Position numbers and translations under genes: made by a program. Shown here piece by piece: positions 10,733 to 23,144 of a stretch of 64,000 nucleotides of DNA; position 1 is the first letter of the stretch, and each line of letters opens with the position of its first letter. The notes under the pieces were generated by a model, which saw only the letters and a program-made list of their open reading frames with translations, was not told the origin of the DNA and did no database searches. Source of the DNA: Lineus longissimus (Eukaryota; Nemertea; Pilidiophora; Heteronemertea; Lineidae); the NCBI RefSeq assembly GCF_910592395.1, contig NC_088316.1, forward strand, positions 496,001 through 560,000, in the 5' to 3' direction.

Positions 10733-13700
10733 CCTATGTTGCCAATTTTGCTTAGCTTGCCAATCGAAATCTATTTCCTGAAAAATTTAACCGTTTCATT
10801 CGAAAAACACTTCTTTCAGGGTTTCCAGCCAGCTTATGCGTTATATGTATCGTATCTTGTCTCGTTCGCACGTTGTTGCCTTGTGCAGGTAAAACACGTC
10901 TTCTACATCTTGTAAAGCCTTTCGTTACTTCACTGTAGCACGAGTCCATCCCTACAAAGGGTAGCAAAACCATGTTGATTTCTCTTTGTTTCATATCCAT
11001 AAGAAAGGTTGCTGCCTCACTGCCTGGTTCTTCTTAGGAGGTTTCCATCTAATTTGTTCTTCAGTCCGAACGCTGTACAACTGAACGGTCTGTTTATGGT
11101 GCTCAGTTCCAGTCAAAACATACCATGTGCGCTCTGTGACCCGATCAATGATTTTGTGTTACAAAAATAGAATAACATTATCATGACAACGGGTCGGGTC
11201 ATCATAAATCACCAATGGCAACAAATCGAGCTCGCGCCATTCAAATTAGGCCGGCATTAATCTTCATTTCCATATTCAAAACTCTCGACCAATAAAATCG
11301 CTGTATCATATCGAGGCGGCATGTGCAGCGCGAATCCCAAGGCGAATCCTGTTGTCATTTCAGGAGATGTTATCCGGGGAAGTTTGTCTGGAACTGATAC
11401 TCATAGCCTTTGAGGGTCATACGTCTTCTGTCAAAGAGTAAACATGTGCAGGAACACAAGCAGTATGTAAATATTGCACTGAGGTTAACGAACTGGGATT
11501 ACAATAATAGTCAAAGATTGATATGAAACTCAAAGAATCTCTGCTACTGGTTGGATATTGTATCTTCGTTCTAGCATGACAAAAAAACACACCACTAAAA
11601 AAATATTTGTTCAACGCAACGCGCAACTGGCTTCCAAAATCTATTACTACATGTGCATGATGTGTGGGATCGTATTACTAACTGTGGATCGCGATCGCGT
11701 ACGCGTACGGTATCGCACAGTGCTTCGACACACGTCGTTGTAGACGTGGTTGAAGTATTCAAAAACGAGCATTTTTTATACGAGGATATTATTGCTGCCT
11801 CACTGGACCATGATAATATAAACGATGACAGTACTAATTGTTTAATAAAGTCTGGCTGTGATATATAAAATAACTTGTGAAATGTGTTTTTGATCGAGAT
11901 AAAGCCAATAAATATTTTATATGTATTTATTTAAAAATCACTTTATTATGTAAGTACACTGTACATAGTAATATTAACATTGCACATCAGTTGTACATTG
12001 TACAAGAAATACAGGAAAAGCAATGGAGAGTTGATTTTAACACATCGATCAGTTTTCAAAATTACAATTAGTACACGAATTGCAGGTTAAATAGTATATT
12101 TCACTACACGCATTGTACAAAATGTAACCGAAATTGAACGAAACACACAAAATCAAGGAATGTCAAAGATCCCTTGTTATTATTTTGGAATACACTTACA
12201 GGCAAAGTACATCTGTTTATATATTATAAAGAGTATGATATAACGGAGCTTCGTATCTACCGGTAGAAAGAGAGAATAGGAAACTGGACAGCGTCATACT
12301 GTTGACTAGAACAAAGTTTTGTATATTATACTAGTATGTCTCCAATCTTTGTCTATTATGAGAAAGTAAATACATTTCTACATGAGTAGGCCTATTCTTC
12401 TAATTAAAATTGTTGGTATAAAGTACGTAGGCTACGAACATCAGAAAAACAGTTATCATTTACCACCAACACGTTAAGTCGTGTTAGATTACTATATTCT
12501 CCTTTTTCATGTTTTTTCCATCTTCAAGAGAGGTCAGTATGAAAGACGGAAGATGCAGCATCTCAGATAGGCCTGGATGATATGCACCAAGACAAAATAC
12601 CAGCGTTGATGATTAATTTCGCAGTGAGACTACAATATGCAAACAATTACATAGTTTCTTATGAAATACAGCACTCAAATGGCAAAACAGTTAATGCAAG
12701 GATTTTGGCTAAATTATAAAGTCCTCACCAATTTCTTCTTAGCGATATACTGGCGATTTTGAAACAGTGGTGCAGATTTTGAGTATATAGGCATGTGTTA
12801 ATTAACGTCTTGAACAGTAAATAAAAGTAACTTGGATTATTTTGACATGTAAATGCACATTTTTTTAACGGAAACAAAAAAATCAGTGGTTTGGGTTGCT
12901 GTTTGGGCAGAGTAGACACGAATGTGGGTATAAGGAGATTCGTCAATGAAATAACTTTTTGGCCACAATATACATTTTTTAACCAGCTGAGACTCTGTCC
13001 TAATGAGTGATATAACATATAACATGAAAAACAACTCGTATTTTACGACAATGCCCAAAATCGATCACATCACCATGGCGACCTATTTAGTCTGTCCAAT
13101 GGGAGAGGCTGACCGTTACCTGAGGCTTGAAATAATGCCCACGTTCCTAATTTTTGTTTGATGCCACAGTTGATGTCAATGTTGTCAGCAGGTGAGAAGA
13201 GAGTGGAACCCAGAATTTGATAAAAAATTGGACATGAAATTACAGAATATATAAACGCCAAAATAGCACTACACGCAAAAAAACCAAAAATGGCTGAATG
13301 AATTGTCAAAATTTGGCTTCAATCGGTTTGTTCTTGGTCAGACTCTGTCCGATTCTGGCAAAGTAAGTATTTGTAGATACTTGAAGCTTGAAGTTTCAGA
13401 TGAAATTTATAGATCATCTTGTTCAACAGTTGCATTTTCTTGCGGCTCAGGTTAATAGAAAAAACCTTGCCGTAGAGTAGTTATTTCGCACCCAAATTCG
13501 CTGAAACTTGGCATTCGTACTATCTCTAGACAGTCAGCACCACGGCATTGTTGGAATTTATATTTAGTACCTATTTACACAATTGGACATCTTTAAGATA
13601 AGTTTAATTCTCAAATTTTTAAACCAAAACGAGTAGGACTATAATTTGTTACGACATGGGGTTGCATCTTATTGGGCTGCATACACTTATCTTCTCACCT

Positions 13701-14299
13701 GTTAACATCACTGAAAAAACACCAACCATGCGCATCGTGAAAAAATGGAGGATGATATTCGCAAACAATCATTATAAAAAACGCTCATTCTACTATTCTA
13801 ACAAGGCAAACTATAGAGTGTTTTCACTGTCAGCCATGTTTGAGGGCAGAACAATGATTTGTTGTGCTTGACTAAACAAATGCTGTCATGGTCATTTGGG
13901 CTTGCTTTCTTTTGTCTGTCCCTCCAGCATGGCAGGTGATGACGTCATGTGAAACCACTCTACAGACCATAAAACATGTTCTGATGTAAGGATGTTAGGG
14001 TTGAAACCCCAGATTACCGTTCCGAAAATTTCTCTCTCCGCTTATAAAGTAGGACACCCTTTCATACAATTCTTTTACACACACACTCGTGATGGGAATG
14101 ACGTAAAAATACTATTACATGTATTATTTTCTAAGAAACTAACGCAATCTAAATTGTTCTAAATATCACAATTTTGAAATTAATTAGAATACAAGTCTCA
14201 GAACTTTTTTGCGGTTGAATGCTCGCGTTACCGGGGTGGTCGCGTTAGTGAAGTTGAAAATCCGGGGACAAAATGCATGATTAGGTTTTCCCTGCTAAA

Positions 14300-14422
14300 A
14301 TTGTTGAACTTTTTCAGAAGTTCAAAATTCTCAAAAATTTTCAAAGCCGAAAATTTTTTGGGGCTGATGTTGTTTCTTCATTTTGAGCAGAAAAAAAAAA
14401 CAAGTGAAAAAAATATTTGGAT
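14300..14422 (-). repeat. dispersed AT-rich repeat, copy C
   Basis: On the minus strand: CCAAATATTTTTTTCAC, T-run, CTGCTCAAAATGAAGAAAC, then the longer tail with TTTGAGAATTTTGAACTTC. It has the same block order as the copies at 4205 and 54057. Confidence 0.65.
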
Positions 14423-14477
14423 TTAGAGATTTGTTCATCTTTCAGAGTTGATTTTTGTCATCATGTTGAAAGAATTT

Positions 14478-14545
14478 TTGGGACTGATGATGTTTCTTCA
14501 TTTTGAGGAGAAAAAAAAATAAGGGAAAAAAATATTTGGACTTAG
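14478..14545 (-). repeat. dispersed AT-rich repeat, copy D
   Basis: A shorter minus-strand copy: AAGTCCAAATATTTTTTTCC, T-run, CTCAAAATGAAGAAACATCA, ending at TCAGTCCCAAAAA. It lies about 55 bases from copy C in the same orientation. Confidence 0.65.
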
Positions 14546-15364
14546 AAATTTTTTCAGCAGGCCAGGCTTTTTACTCGAGGATATACAATGGGTAATACTA
14601 AAACACAGGCAGGGTATAATAACTTTAATTACCAATCGCATTACGTATTTACAATATTGTGCGGAATTCGGAAATTCCCCAGGAGGAGCTCAGCCGAACC
14701 TTCTGACTATTCTCTTCTGAACTATTTTACAATATAAAAGGGGAAGGTTTTCTGGGTTACTGACAAAACAACTTCCAAACCAAATCGCAACTTCAAAAAA
14801 CAAATATATTTTTTCTCATAAATTTTCCTTCGGCAAAATATTGCGTCGTTATGATATGTGACAAAAATGACAATGTTAAAAGCATACATCTGTATAGAAT
14901 TATGTACAAAGATTCGGAGCAACGAAACTCAAATTCTACTTCAAGAGTCTCCTATTCTCTGTCATTGAATGCTGGTTTACACCGGGTCTACACCCCGCGG
15001 GCGCAACAGATCTCTCTCTGGGAATCACAAGACATCACTTAAAGCCTCACACTATCGAAACGAGAAAAATCATATCATTAACGTATATGATCATTAAACC
15101 TGTGACTATTACAAGCTCTCTCCATATCATCTCATGATCATAATCTCGTATTTTTCCATTCACGTCCAGTCTTATTGCTCATGTCAAGACGATTGCTTAT
15201 GACCGCCGAGTTAGCGAACAGAAACAGCAGCATACTGCTGATATAGTTATAGGCCAACCAGTCTTTATTCAGCAATGACACTTCTCAGTCGCAATGGGAT
15301 TTGGTGGAATTCAATAGAGTGCGGTTTTAAAGATGATGTACGTCTTTCGTTTCCTTTTTGTACT

Positions 15365-17769
15365 TTAAAGCATGGTAGCATGAGCAGTTGCTTGCAACTC
15401 AAGGTGCAAATTGTCCTCTTGTCTGTTCCTACAGCAGACGACATTCTTGAAAGCCTTTCTGAATTGATAGGAGCAGGCGATGTAGACCAAGGGTTTGAGG
15501 GCGCTGGAGGTGTAGACCGCTTGGCGAGCGAACAGGAAGAACCACATGTTATAGAACTTGCTGGGCATGAGGAGGTTGTAGAGGATGAGGCACCGGTATG
15601 GCATCATCAGCAGCCCGAACAGGAGCGTGGCCATGGTCAGCATGACGAAAACCTGTAAAGGAAACAGAAGGTTAGAAATCTTTGTTTAGGTTAGCTCTAA
15701 TTGGGACGAGAGATAACTGTGCATGGCCATGATTCGACTCAGGCAATCTAAACATGCTCTCCGACACCTGTAACCATCTCACTCCAGCAAGACCGAAGTC
15801 GCCACCTGTACGTTGCGATCATCTTGGAGGTTGCTTGCAGGCGGAAACCGTATCGTACCAGTTTGCTGGCTCTGGCCCAGGCGAGCTCAACATACAAGAG
15901 TAGAAAACAGGTCTCCTGGGGCCAGTTCCCGGGTATATCGAGGTCATGAAGTCAAGTGGCAAATTGCGATGCATTGGTCAAATTCTCTCATGTTTACTAC
16001 GAGTTTGTGACCTTGATTCATCTTGCTACGGGGCAAAGTAAACGCAAACCAGGAAATAGTAAAGAAGATATGTCAAATTGGTGTCCTAATTGAATCTCCA
16101 CTATGCCTTTTCTGAAGTTTTTTGGTTATGAGAGATTGATTGCGCCAAGGTCGAGTAGAGCGAGGCCTTGGCGAGTCGCCATGGTTCGAGTATTAAAAGC
16201 CTGTACTGACCAAGGCCTCACACACCCTGGGTAGGCTTTTCAAACTAAATCGGCAACAAGAGGATGGAGTCTTGCCTGCGGCTTCCAAATGCATCGTCAA
16301 GAGACCCTAGCATACTTGAGAAAATCTACGAGACGTTTCAACTGTTACAATAACAATCACCCATTGTGTCGTTTTACCCCACCTGATGCAGGTGTCAGAT
16401 TGTCACATTTAAATAATGATTTCTTTGAAACGGTCATGAAACAGGCTCTGTACCCAGGGTTGTGAAGACCCTAGATCCCGTATCATTTTAAACGGAACAT
16501 CTGCCAACATTTGATATGATTGATGGGGCCTACTGGGCTATTTATAAACCAAGGTCCCAGATTGCGCAAGTTAAAAACCGAAATATATGTGCCCTACTTC
16601 CCTACAAAGCTTTTTTCGTGTCAGATAAAAGAATCTTATGACATCCTACTAGATTGTTGTCAATCTGAATACATCCTGTAAGATGTGGTCAATCGGGAGA
16701 CATCCTGCAACTTAATAGTGCAAGAAGTGGATAATCTGAAGACACCCTGTTAGATTTGGTCAATCTGAAGACATAACGCAAGATGTGGTCAATCTGAAGA
16801 CATAATGCAAGATGAGGTCAATCTGAAGACATCTTGCAAGATGTGACCAACTTAAAGACACCCTGTAAGATGTGGCTAGTCTGAAGACCCTGTTTAGATG
16901 TAGTCAACTCATATCTTCATAAGGTATATCACGATTCTTATAAAACGTACACTTGCCTGCTTTCTGTAGTCCTCTTTCTGTCTATCGATGGCGACTCGAC
17001 CCTGCGTCACCTTGAGGCCAATCATGGTATACATGGTCGCCGAAGCCACGACGGGCACTAGATAGAATAGGATAGTGTCAGTTACGTAATAACCTGCAAA
17101 CGACTCCGCTGAAAGTTTAAAGGTACACTCCTCCACGAGGACATGATGTCCGTCAGATCCGAAATACGTCTCGGCGACAGTCTTTGTCAGAACCAGCCAC
17201 GGGCTGCAGAATGTGATCACGACTAACCATATGGAAAGAATGGTAATGTTCGTGCGTTTGATGGTGAACGTTGAGGCGTCTGGCTTAGTTATGCTGCGGT
17301 AGCGCTCGAATGCGATGCAGAGAAGGGCAAGTCCGCCTACGTCTTCGGAGAGATACTGCATGAAGACTAGGACGGAGCAACCAGCACGACCGTAGACCCA
17401 CTGGTTCAGGATGAGAAAGAGTTCAATGAGGTGGGGAAGGGCGGAGGTCAGGAGCACGGAAAGGTCTGCAACCGCGAGACAGAATATAAACCGGTATGTG
17501 GCACTTGCACCGTTCTGGACGAAGAGACTAGGGGACTTCCAGAGGGTTGCTATCACTCCGATGTTGCCGATGAACCCGATGAGAAAGACAAGTAATCCAA
17601 AGGAGAATCCGACAGCTTTGTACGAATGCGACCAGTACAGGGGCTCTGTGATGTTAAAAGGGATGATGATGTCGTCGTACATTGCTATCCGAGAGATATT
17701 CAAGTCCAGAACGAAGTCTGAACCCTCCCAGTTTTGGCTTGGATCCTGATAGCCATCTATTACCTCCAT
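15365..17769 (-). CDS. rhodopsin-class GPCR, thyrotropin-releasing-hormone-receptor-like
   Basis: Two exons, 16957-17769 and 15365-15652, join in phase 0 into 366 residues. The extracellular N-terminus carries glycosylation sequons (NIS, NIT). TM1 has GNIGV, TM2 LAVADL and TM3 ends in ERY, all class A hallmarks; TM4 and TM5 follow. Exon 2 supplies TM6 (LLFGLLMMPYRCL), TM7 and the cytoplasmic tail. The EDYRKQ-to-MPYR stretch and the TM7-to-tail segment (WFFLFARQAVY, QFRKAFK) resemble TRH and related neuropeptide receptors as I remember them, so a plasma-membrane peptide receptor is inferred; the ligand is unknown. The TM7 NPxxY motif reads KPLVY. The intron appears to use a GC donor (CAG|GCAAGT), which gives exactly the family spacing; an alternative GT donor six bases on would add two residues. 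A 29-bp minisatellite occupies part of the intron. Confidence 0.85.
16640..16892. repeat. 29-bp minisatellite, about 8.7 copies
   Basis: Degenerate units modelled on GACATCCTGTAAGATGTGG plus TCAATCTGAA repeat at 29-bp intervals within the GPCR intron, ending about 60 bases from the splice donor. Divergence between units suggests an old array. Confidence 0.85.
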
Positions 17770-20209
17770 TTTGGATCAGCTGTTTTGCAGCGCTTGCATT
17801 CACAATGAGATTCCACGAACAAAGAGATTAATGCGGTCACGAAATGTCAACACGTATGCCCAGGTCTTCAGCGAAAATGATTTGACAGGATACGAAAATA
17901 ATATGAGTTTATGTCACGTACAACCAGCAGAGGCACCAAGTCCTGCTTTCCTGCCCTATCGATGAAGAAAATGATCAGTTGGTCTGACGAGGTCAACGAC
18001 GGTGCCCGAAATCATAAATCCAACAGTTTCTGTTAAATCCTCCTAAATGCACCAATGACTCCAGCACAAGCGTTCCGTACGAGATTCTGGTGTCCAAATG
18101 GCCAATTTTAGGTATCACAGTGTCAGGTTTTGTGTGTCCATCGCCAGATTTCCATTGGAAAATACCGTGCCGGTTTCGACATCAGCTGTAGCTCGATCAC
18201 GCCACTGCACAAGGATTGCTATAAATCAGCTGGGCCATTAGCATATGTTGATCACGCCCATTAAAGGCAGAGCGACCTCAAGGTCGGGAAAGTTACTTGG
18301 AATTACAAACCGTATGCTTACTGTTTTGTATTTTATCAATCGAAAAGAAGGTTTGGATGCAGATTTCAGGAAAGTGGATGATTGGGAAGGAAATGATCAG
18401 ATTTCGGTTAGAAAATGTGCCAGACTAGTCTAAAAAATCAGCCTCAAAAATATCTATATAACCTATATATCACAGGAATGACAAAGGTCTCCAAAATAAA
18501 TCATAAGTTGTAAGAAATTGGAGATCAGACTCTCGACAGTTTCGCAAGTTCAAATCAAGTTAACTCATTTTTCATATTCTACTCAGCAAACGAACGACTG
18601 AAGTTGTTTACGTCGCGCAACCAAAAATCAATAATCGTCTGCTGACGATTGAATGGCGAGGTTACACTGATTTAGTCTACTGAACGAGCTCTATGGATGA
18701 GGTGATATTCGGATGAATTTTTCATTATGATATTCTATAAAAAAATTGCATTAAAAGTTCTGTTCTTCCTCAGTTTCTCCCTCGTTAGTCAAAGCTGTTT
18801 TTCCATCAATATTGTAGTGTTGTAAAAATAAGTTAGCCAATTATAAATGTCATGAGAATTAAGCCAGCATTAATTGCAACGAGACATGTCACGTGAGTGT
18901 ATGCGACAATAGAATCTGAGGCAACGAAATGGGAATGGGAAAATTGCGCGTGAATTTAAGCAGGGAATAATGAATGCAACTAGTATAAGCAGCTTGGTTT
19001 CATCATGAAGATAACAAATGAAAACAATGTACCTTTAAGAGCGACCAGGACAGGTCAAAGGTCGTTTGAATCTCAGATTTCATTGGCTGCTGCTTAAATG
19101 TAATAATTTATGTGTGTCAATTAAAGCAGTCATTCTGCAGGTTTCTAAAAATAGCACCTTGCTAGGATGCAGATATACCACGCGGCAGACGACTTGCAAA
19201 GTGCTATTTTAAGCTCGGGCTATCAAAGATCGAGATGTGTCGGCAATGTTCGGGTTTGACTCGGTTTGAGGCCCAGGAACCACTGCATGGAAGTATTTAG
19301 TATACCGCAGTTATTCGATGCATGCGGTCTCAGATTATAATTCACTGCATCGAGTGATCTAAGACCACTAGTACCGTACAATGCGTCTTCTTCTTCCATC
19401 CAAATCACTTACATGTTTTGTTGGTAACCTGCGAGGCATCTGACCTGTTATGCAACGCATTTTGCTCATCGCCAGATTCTACTGAAATCGTGATCTCATC
19501 ACATCCTTCTGGTTTTCATTTTGTCCACAAACGACCAATTTATGATGAATGTAATAATACCGCGGTTTTACAAATGACAATACGAATAGTAATGTGTATT
19601 TCATCACAAGAGTCTTGTTTGGCCTTTACCTAGCTGGGAGCATATTTGCCGGCAACAAAAATCAGAAGCAATAGAGACCAGTTGGATTGACCCAATTTTG
19701 TCTTGCAGAAAACATCAACAAAGCTGCCCCGAGCAAGATTCCAAGAAGAGACACAAGGGTACATGTTGCCTTTGCTATTTTGATCATTTACAGCTATTTT
19801 TGGTTGAACAGCTGATGGGCTATTTCGAGTAACAGGACACGCGAGGGTATGGTTCAGTTACACTTCATTGTAAGAGCGTGAGAATAGGAAACAGGTTTAT
19901 GACAGCCTGTTAATTGGGTCAGCATCATGATTGTGTTCCTATTTGTCAGATCCAGCATCGCAAGCAATAACATTAGGGTGACCTTCAGAACAGACCCTTA
20001 TTCTGTTATTCGGAATACCAGCAGCGAAGTTTCTCAAAGAAACTGTTTAAATCTTCATTCACCAACAAAGGTTTTAAAAGTATCTTCTTAACACCAACAA
20101 AAGGTAAAATAAATTGTTAATTTGCCAGAAATGCTTCTCTCCTACGAGGGAGACTTGAAAGCTGAGCAGTCTTCAAATTGTGTTTACAAGCCGACATTGG
20201 CAGGATAAG
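17770..20209. other. intergenic stretch between GPCR and right H1
   Basis: This holds the presumed promoter and 5' UTR of the minus-strand GPCR, but no motif stands out. The segment GAATTAAGCCAGCATTAAT near 18857 resembles AAATTAGGCCGGCATTAAT near 11243. No other gene was found. Confidence 0.4.
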
Positions 20210-20218
20210 CCTCTTTTG
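20210..20218 (-). promoter_or_regulatory. histone downstream element (right H1)
   Basis: On the minus strand CAAAAGAGG lies 13 bases past the histone stem-loop, a purine-rich match to the U7 pairing site. Confidence 0.7.
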
Positions 20219-20231
20219 TCATATTTGGGGT

Positions 20232-20247
20232 GGCCCTGATAAGGACC
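20232..20247 (-). terminator. histone mRNA 3' stem-loop (right H1)
   Basis: The minus strand reads GGTCCTTATCAGGGCC, 28 bases past the H1 stop, the same spacing as in the left gene. The stem contains one G-U pair where the left gene has C-G. The loop TATC and trailing ACCCC are the same. Confidence 0.93.
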
Positions 20248-20275
20248 GTTTTTTTCTCAAGATGCCACCAACTGT

Positions 20276-20806
20276 CTACTTCTTGGCTTTCTTGGACTTG
20301 GCTGCTTTGGACTTTTTGGCGGGAGACTTCTTGGCTTTCTTTGGCTTGGCTGCTTTTGTTTTCTTGGCGGGAGATTTCTTGACCTTCTTTGGCTTGGCTG
20401 TTTTAGTTTTCTTGGCGGGAGATTTCTTGGGCTTGGCAACTTTCGGTTTCTTGGCTTTGACGGGCTTCTTGACTTTTGGTTTCTTTTGCTTTTCTTCCTT
20501 TTCCTTTGACGGGAGTCTGAAGCTTCCGGCGGCACCAGTTCCTTTGACCTGGACGAGTTGTCCATCTAAGACGGCCTTCTTAAGGTATTTCCTGATGAAG
20601 GGCGCCAGCTTGGCGGCTTCACACTTGTAGGTAACGTTAATGTATTTCTTTATGGCGGCAAGAGAAGAGCCCTTTCTCTCCTTCAAGCTCTTGATGGCAG
20701 CAACTACCATGACGGCGACTGGAGGATGGGTAGCTGCAACCTTTTGTTTCTTGGCTTTGGCAGCAGCCTTCTTTTTGGGTGAGGCAGCAGGAGCAGAGTC
20801 AGACAT
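20276..20806 (-). CDS. linker histone H1, second copy
   Basis: Intronless 176-residue linker histone, a paralogue of the copy at 10109. The globular domain (about 25-101) is highly similar ([39 protein letters not shown]). The C-tail differs: it contains three regularly spaced KKSPAKK units separated by AKPKK-type spacers, giving several minor-groove-binding and CDK-type SPxK sites. Stem-loop and downstream element mark it as a replication-dependent, non-polyadenylated transcript. It points toward the left H1 gene with the GPCR between. Tail divergence alongside conserved flanks suggests duplication followed by drift in the tail, or conversion of the flanks. Start choice rests on MSD, as in the left gene. 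Confidence 0.97.
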   Translation of the reverse strand: MSDSAPAASPKKKAAAKAKKQKVAATHPPVAVMVVAAIKSLKERKGSSLAAIKKYINVTYKCEAAKLAPFIRKYLKKAVLDGQLVQVKGTGAAGSFRLPSKEKEEKQKKPKVKKPVKAKKPKVAKPKKSPAKKTKTAKPKKVKKSPAKKTKAAKPKKAKKSPAKKSKAAKSKKAKK

Positions 20807-20898
20807 GTTTGTAAGTTCTCTTCGATATTCTCAGACACGAAGAAATCAACGAGAGAATTGATCTCATCAGCTGAATCTGCCGCGTATATCAACACCGT

Positions 20899-20978
20899 GT
20901 GCCGACGTAAACGAAAGCTTGCTATTATCAGGACACTGAAAAGCAAAATGGCGGGATGATATTTGACATTTTGTGTTT
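20899..20978 (-). promoter_or_regulatory. H1 promoter module (right gene)
   Basis: On the minus strand: AAACACAAAATG (exact H1 box AAACACA at 20972-20978), CCGCCATTTTG at 20944-20954 and GTCGGCAC at 20899-20906, then GATAT. The first two blocks begin 21 bases apart, as in the left gene, and the first begins 169 bases before the ATG against 167 there. Retention of order and spacing in otherwise diverged sequence supports function. Confidence 0.65.
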
Positions 20979-22639
20979 TCCGACTTGATATATCAGTTGA
21001 TTTCTCAATAAAACTCAATGAAAGTTGCTACGACATGAATGGTGTTAGCAAGATAGGAAGATTGGCCTCATTTTGAGCCATGATCTCTTTCAGCAACTGT
21101 AAATCTCACGAAGAGATTACAAATTTACGATATCAATATATCGAAAATGTATGATGAACATTTATAAAGGCCCGTATAAAACGTTCGTTTCTGCGGCACA
21201 TGGCAGTAATAACTTGATTGTGATCCGTGTGCATGATGCTCAATTTAGTTGTTGTTCGATTCCGAATAAAGAAAACGTGTGTCAATTCCTTGTTTATTTT
21301 CTGTTATTTATTTAATGAAGGCAACTAACACATTCTCACCACAAATCGCGGCCATCTTGGAGAGATGAAAATTATGTTGGACTCAAAATACGAATCAAAT
21401 ATTTCTAATATCACCGCTTTGAACACATTTTGGCTAGATCTGGTGACATACAGGGATTTGATATGTAATTGTTCGTGGTCTAAAGTTGATACAATATCAC
21501 TCTCTCTCGAGACATAAGAGTTTTCAAAACAAAACAATCTAATGCATTTTCCGCTTTTTTCTTGATTGACTTATTTCGTCTCTAGCTATAGAATATAGAC
21601 ATCCGAACTATTACTTATTCCTTGCATGTTCAGCATCAGTCCTTTTAAAGTTTTCATCAATAATGAAATGCCATATCATTCTAAACTTTCTTGGCATTTT
21701 CTTGTGTGTAACCCGTGGAGGAATAACCAGAGAGGTCAACTGTAACCCTTTAACAGTTGAGGTCTTGTCAAATCCATCAACTAAGCATTTTTCAAGAAAG
21801 GTTTTCTCTTGCAAAATCTCATTTAAAATATACATAAAATTGAGATCATATGAGAAAACATTGCTGACTTAATATAACTGGCAAAAATCAGATCATTGTC
21901 GATACATCCCTATCGTAGGAAGTTACATTTACACTTGGCATTCTTGTCCGTCTTCATTTTGGAATACGGCCAGACAAGTCTGGCAAAATATGAATTTTTA
22001 TTATTCGTAAGTTACTGATTTCCAACTAAAGAAAACTCTCCAGACTCAAATAATATCAAAATCAATTACAAGAGCAATAATCAAGGTTTTCTTAATGTCA
22101 TACCAAGCAGATTGTATTTAAGGGAGCAGTTTTAGACCTTTAAAAAGTAAGGTATCCATTTCATCATGTTTTCTGCAATTAAGTGACAGTTATTCACAAT
22201 CTGACTTCAAAGAAGAATTCGAAATGGAATCCCCGATTTCTCTTTATTTTGCTCAATGGATGAAGTTAATATGACTTTCTCCCCCCCCCCTCCAAATTAC
22301 CAGATGACGGATTAACGCTTTCGACCCAGACCTGGGCAGACAACTTTAACAACCCACATTAACGGGTATTTGAAAAATATATGAAACTGTTTCTTCTGGC
22401 TTCTACTGCTAATCGTTTTCAGTTATCATTCTGTTCAGTTTTAATTCTAGAAAAGCTCCAACTGCTCATAGCTGAAGGGTCAAATATATATTCCTGAGTA
22501 AGCCCTAAGCCAAGCACTCGGGAACGATTGTGATGTACTCATTACCCCAGGGCAACTTTCCTAAGCAGTACAATGGAAAAATGTGTCTCATTTTCACATG
22601 GGGAATATCTGATCATTTTCAAAAGGGATTGCATGAAAT
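20979..22639. other. intergenic stretch, no gene recognised
   Basis: AT-rich, with a C-run near 22280. Short open frames lack family motifs or splice-consistent neighbours. Confidence 0.45.
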
Positions 22640-22790
22640 CAGAACACCAGACCTGAAGAGACAGCAGATACTGCAACAACCATACCATAACCAGACCTGA
22701 TAATACAGCATATGCTGGCACAACCAGACCTGATAGACAGGAAATGCTGGCACAACCAGACCTGACGAGATTGCAGATTGCCAGTTTGTC
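22640..22790. repeat. dispersed minisatellite patch (ACAACCAGACCTGA units)
   Basis: Imperfect units of about 30-35 bp each carry ACCAGACCTGA followed by an AGATGCTGGC-like segment, about four copies. A second patch of the same units lies at 24490-24590. Confidence 0.7.
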
Positions 22791-23144
22791 TTCAGGGCAG
22801 GCAATTCTAAGATTTGTCTCTGGCTCATGTAGAGACGAAGGCAATTTAATGAGACATCTGCTAGAAAACCAGCTGATGGATGTCGCCAGGGCAGTCAGAC
22901 AGATGTCTCTACATGCTCTAGGTCAGTCAGAGCTAGACTGATATTTTCAGGGCAGAAAGAGGTGGAGGCTTCCAGGACCCATCCAATGGATTCTCCAGCC
23001 AAGTCAGTGACCAAGTTGGAACTGTACATCTCCATGCAGTGTTGGACTCTTTGTGAATTACTGAATCAACAAACCTTTCTCAAAGAAACGGAAGCAAATA
23101 CTCTTTTGTAAAATGACCAAAGTTTATTTTCTCCATGACATATA

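Larger units (their letters stand above)
10733..15364. other. intergenic stretch between H1 and GPCR
   Basis: No gene is recognised. It contains a CCAAT-bearing promoter-like patch at 11211-11299, a CpG-rich palindromic run near 11690, and two copies of the AT-rich dispersed repeat at 14300-14545. Other open frames are short and have no motifs. Confidence 0.45.

Noticed and set aside
15275-15658. 127-codon plus-strand open frame
   Set aside because: Antisense to GPCR exon 2, whose TM6/TM7 motifs and acceptor are clear.
20178-20630. 150-codon open frame antisense to the right H1 gene
   Set aside because: Same cause: a shadow of the Lys/Ala/Pro-rich tail.
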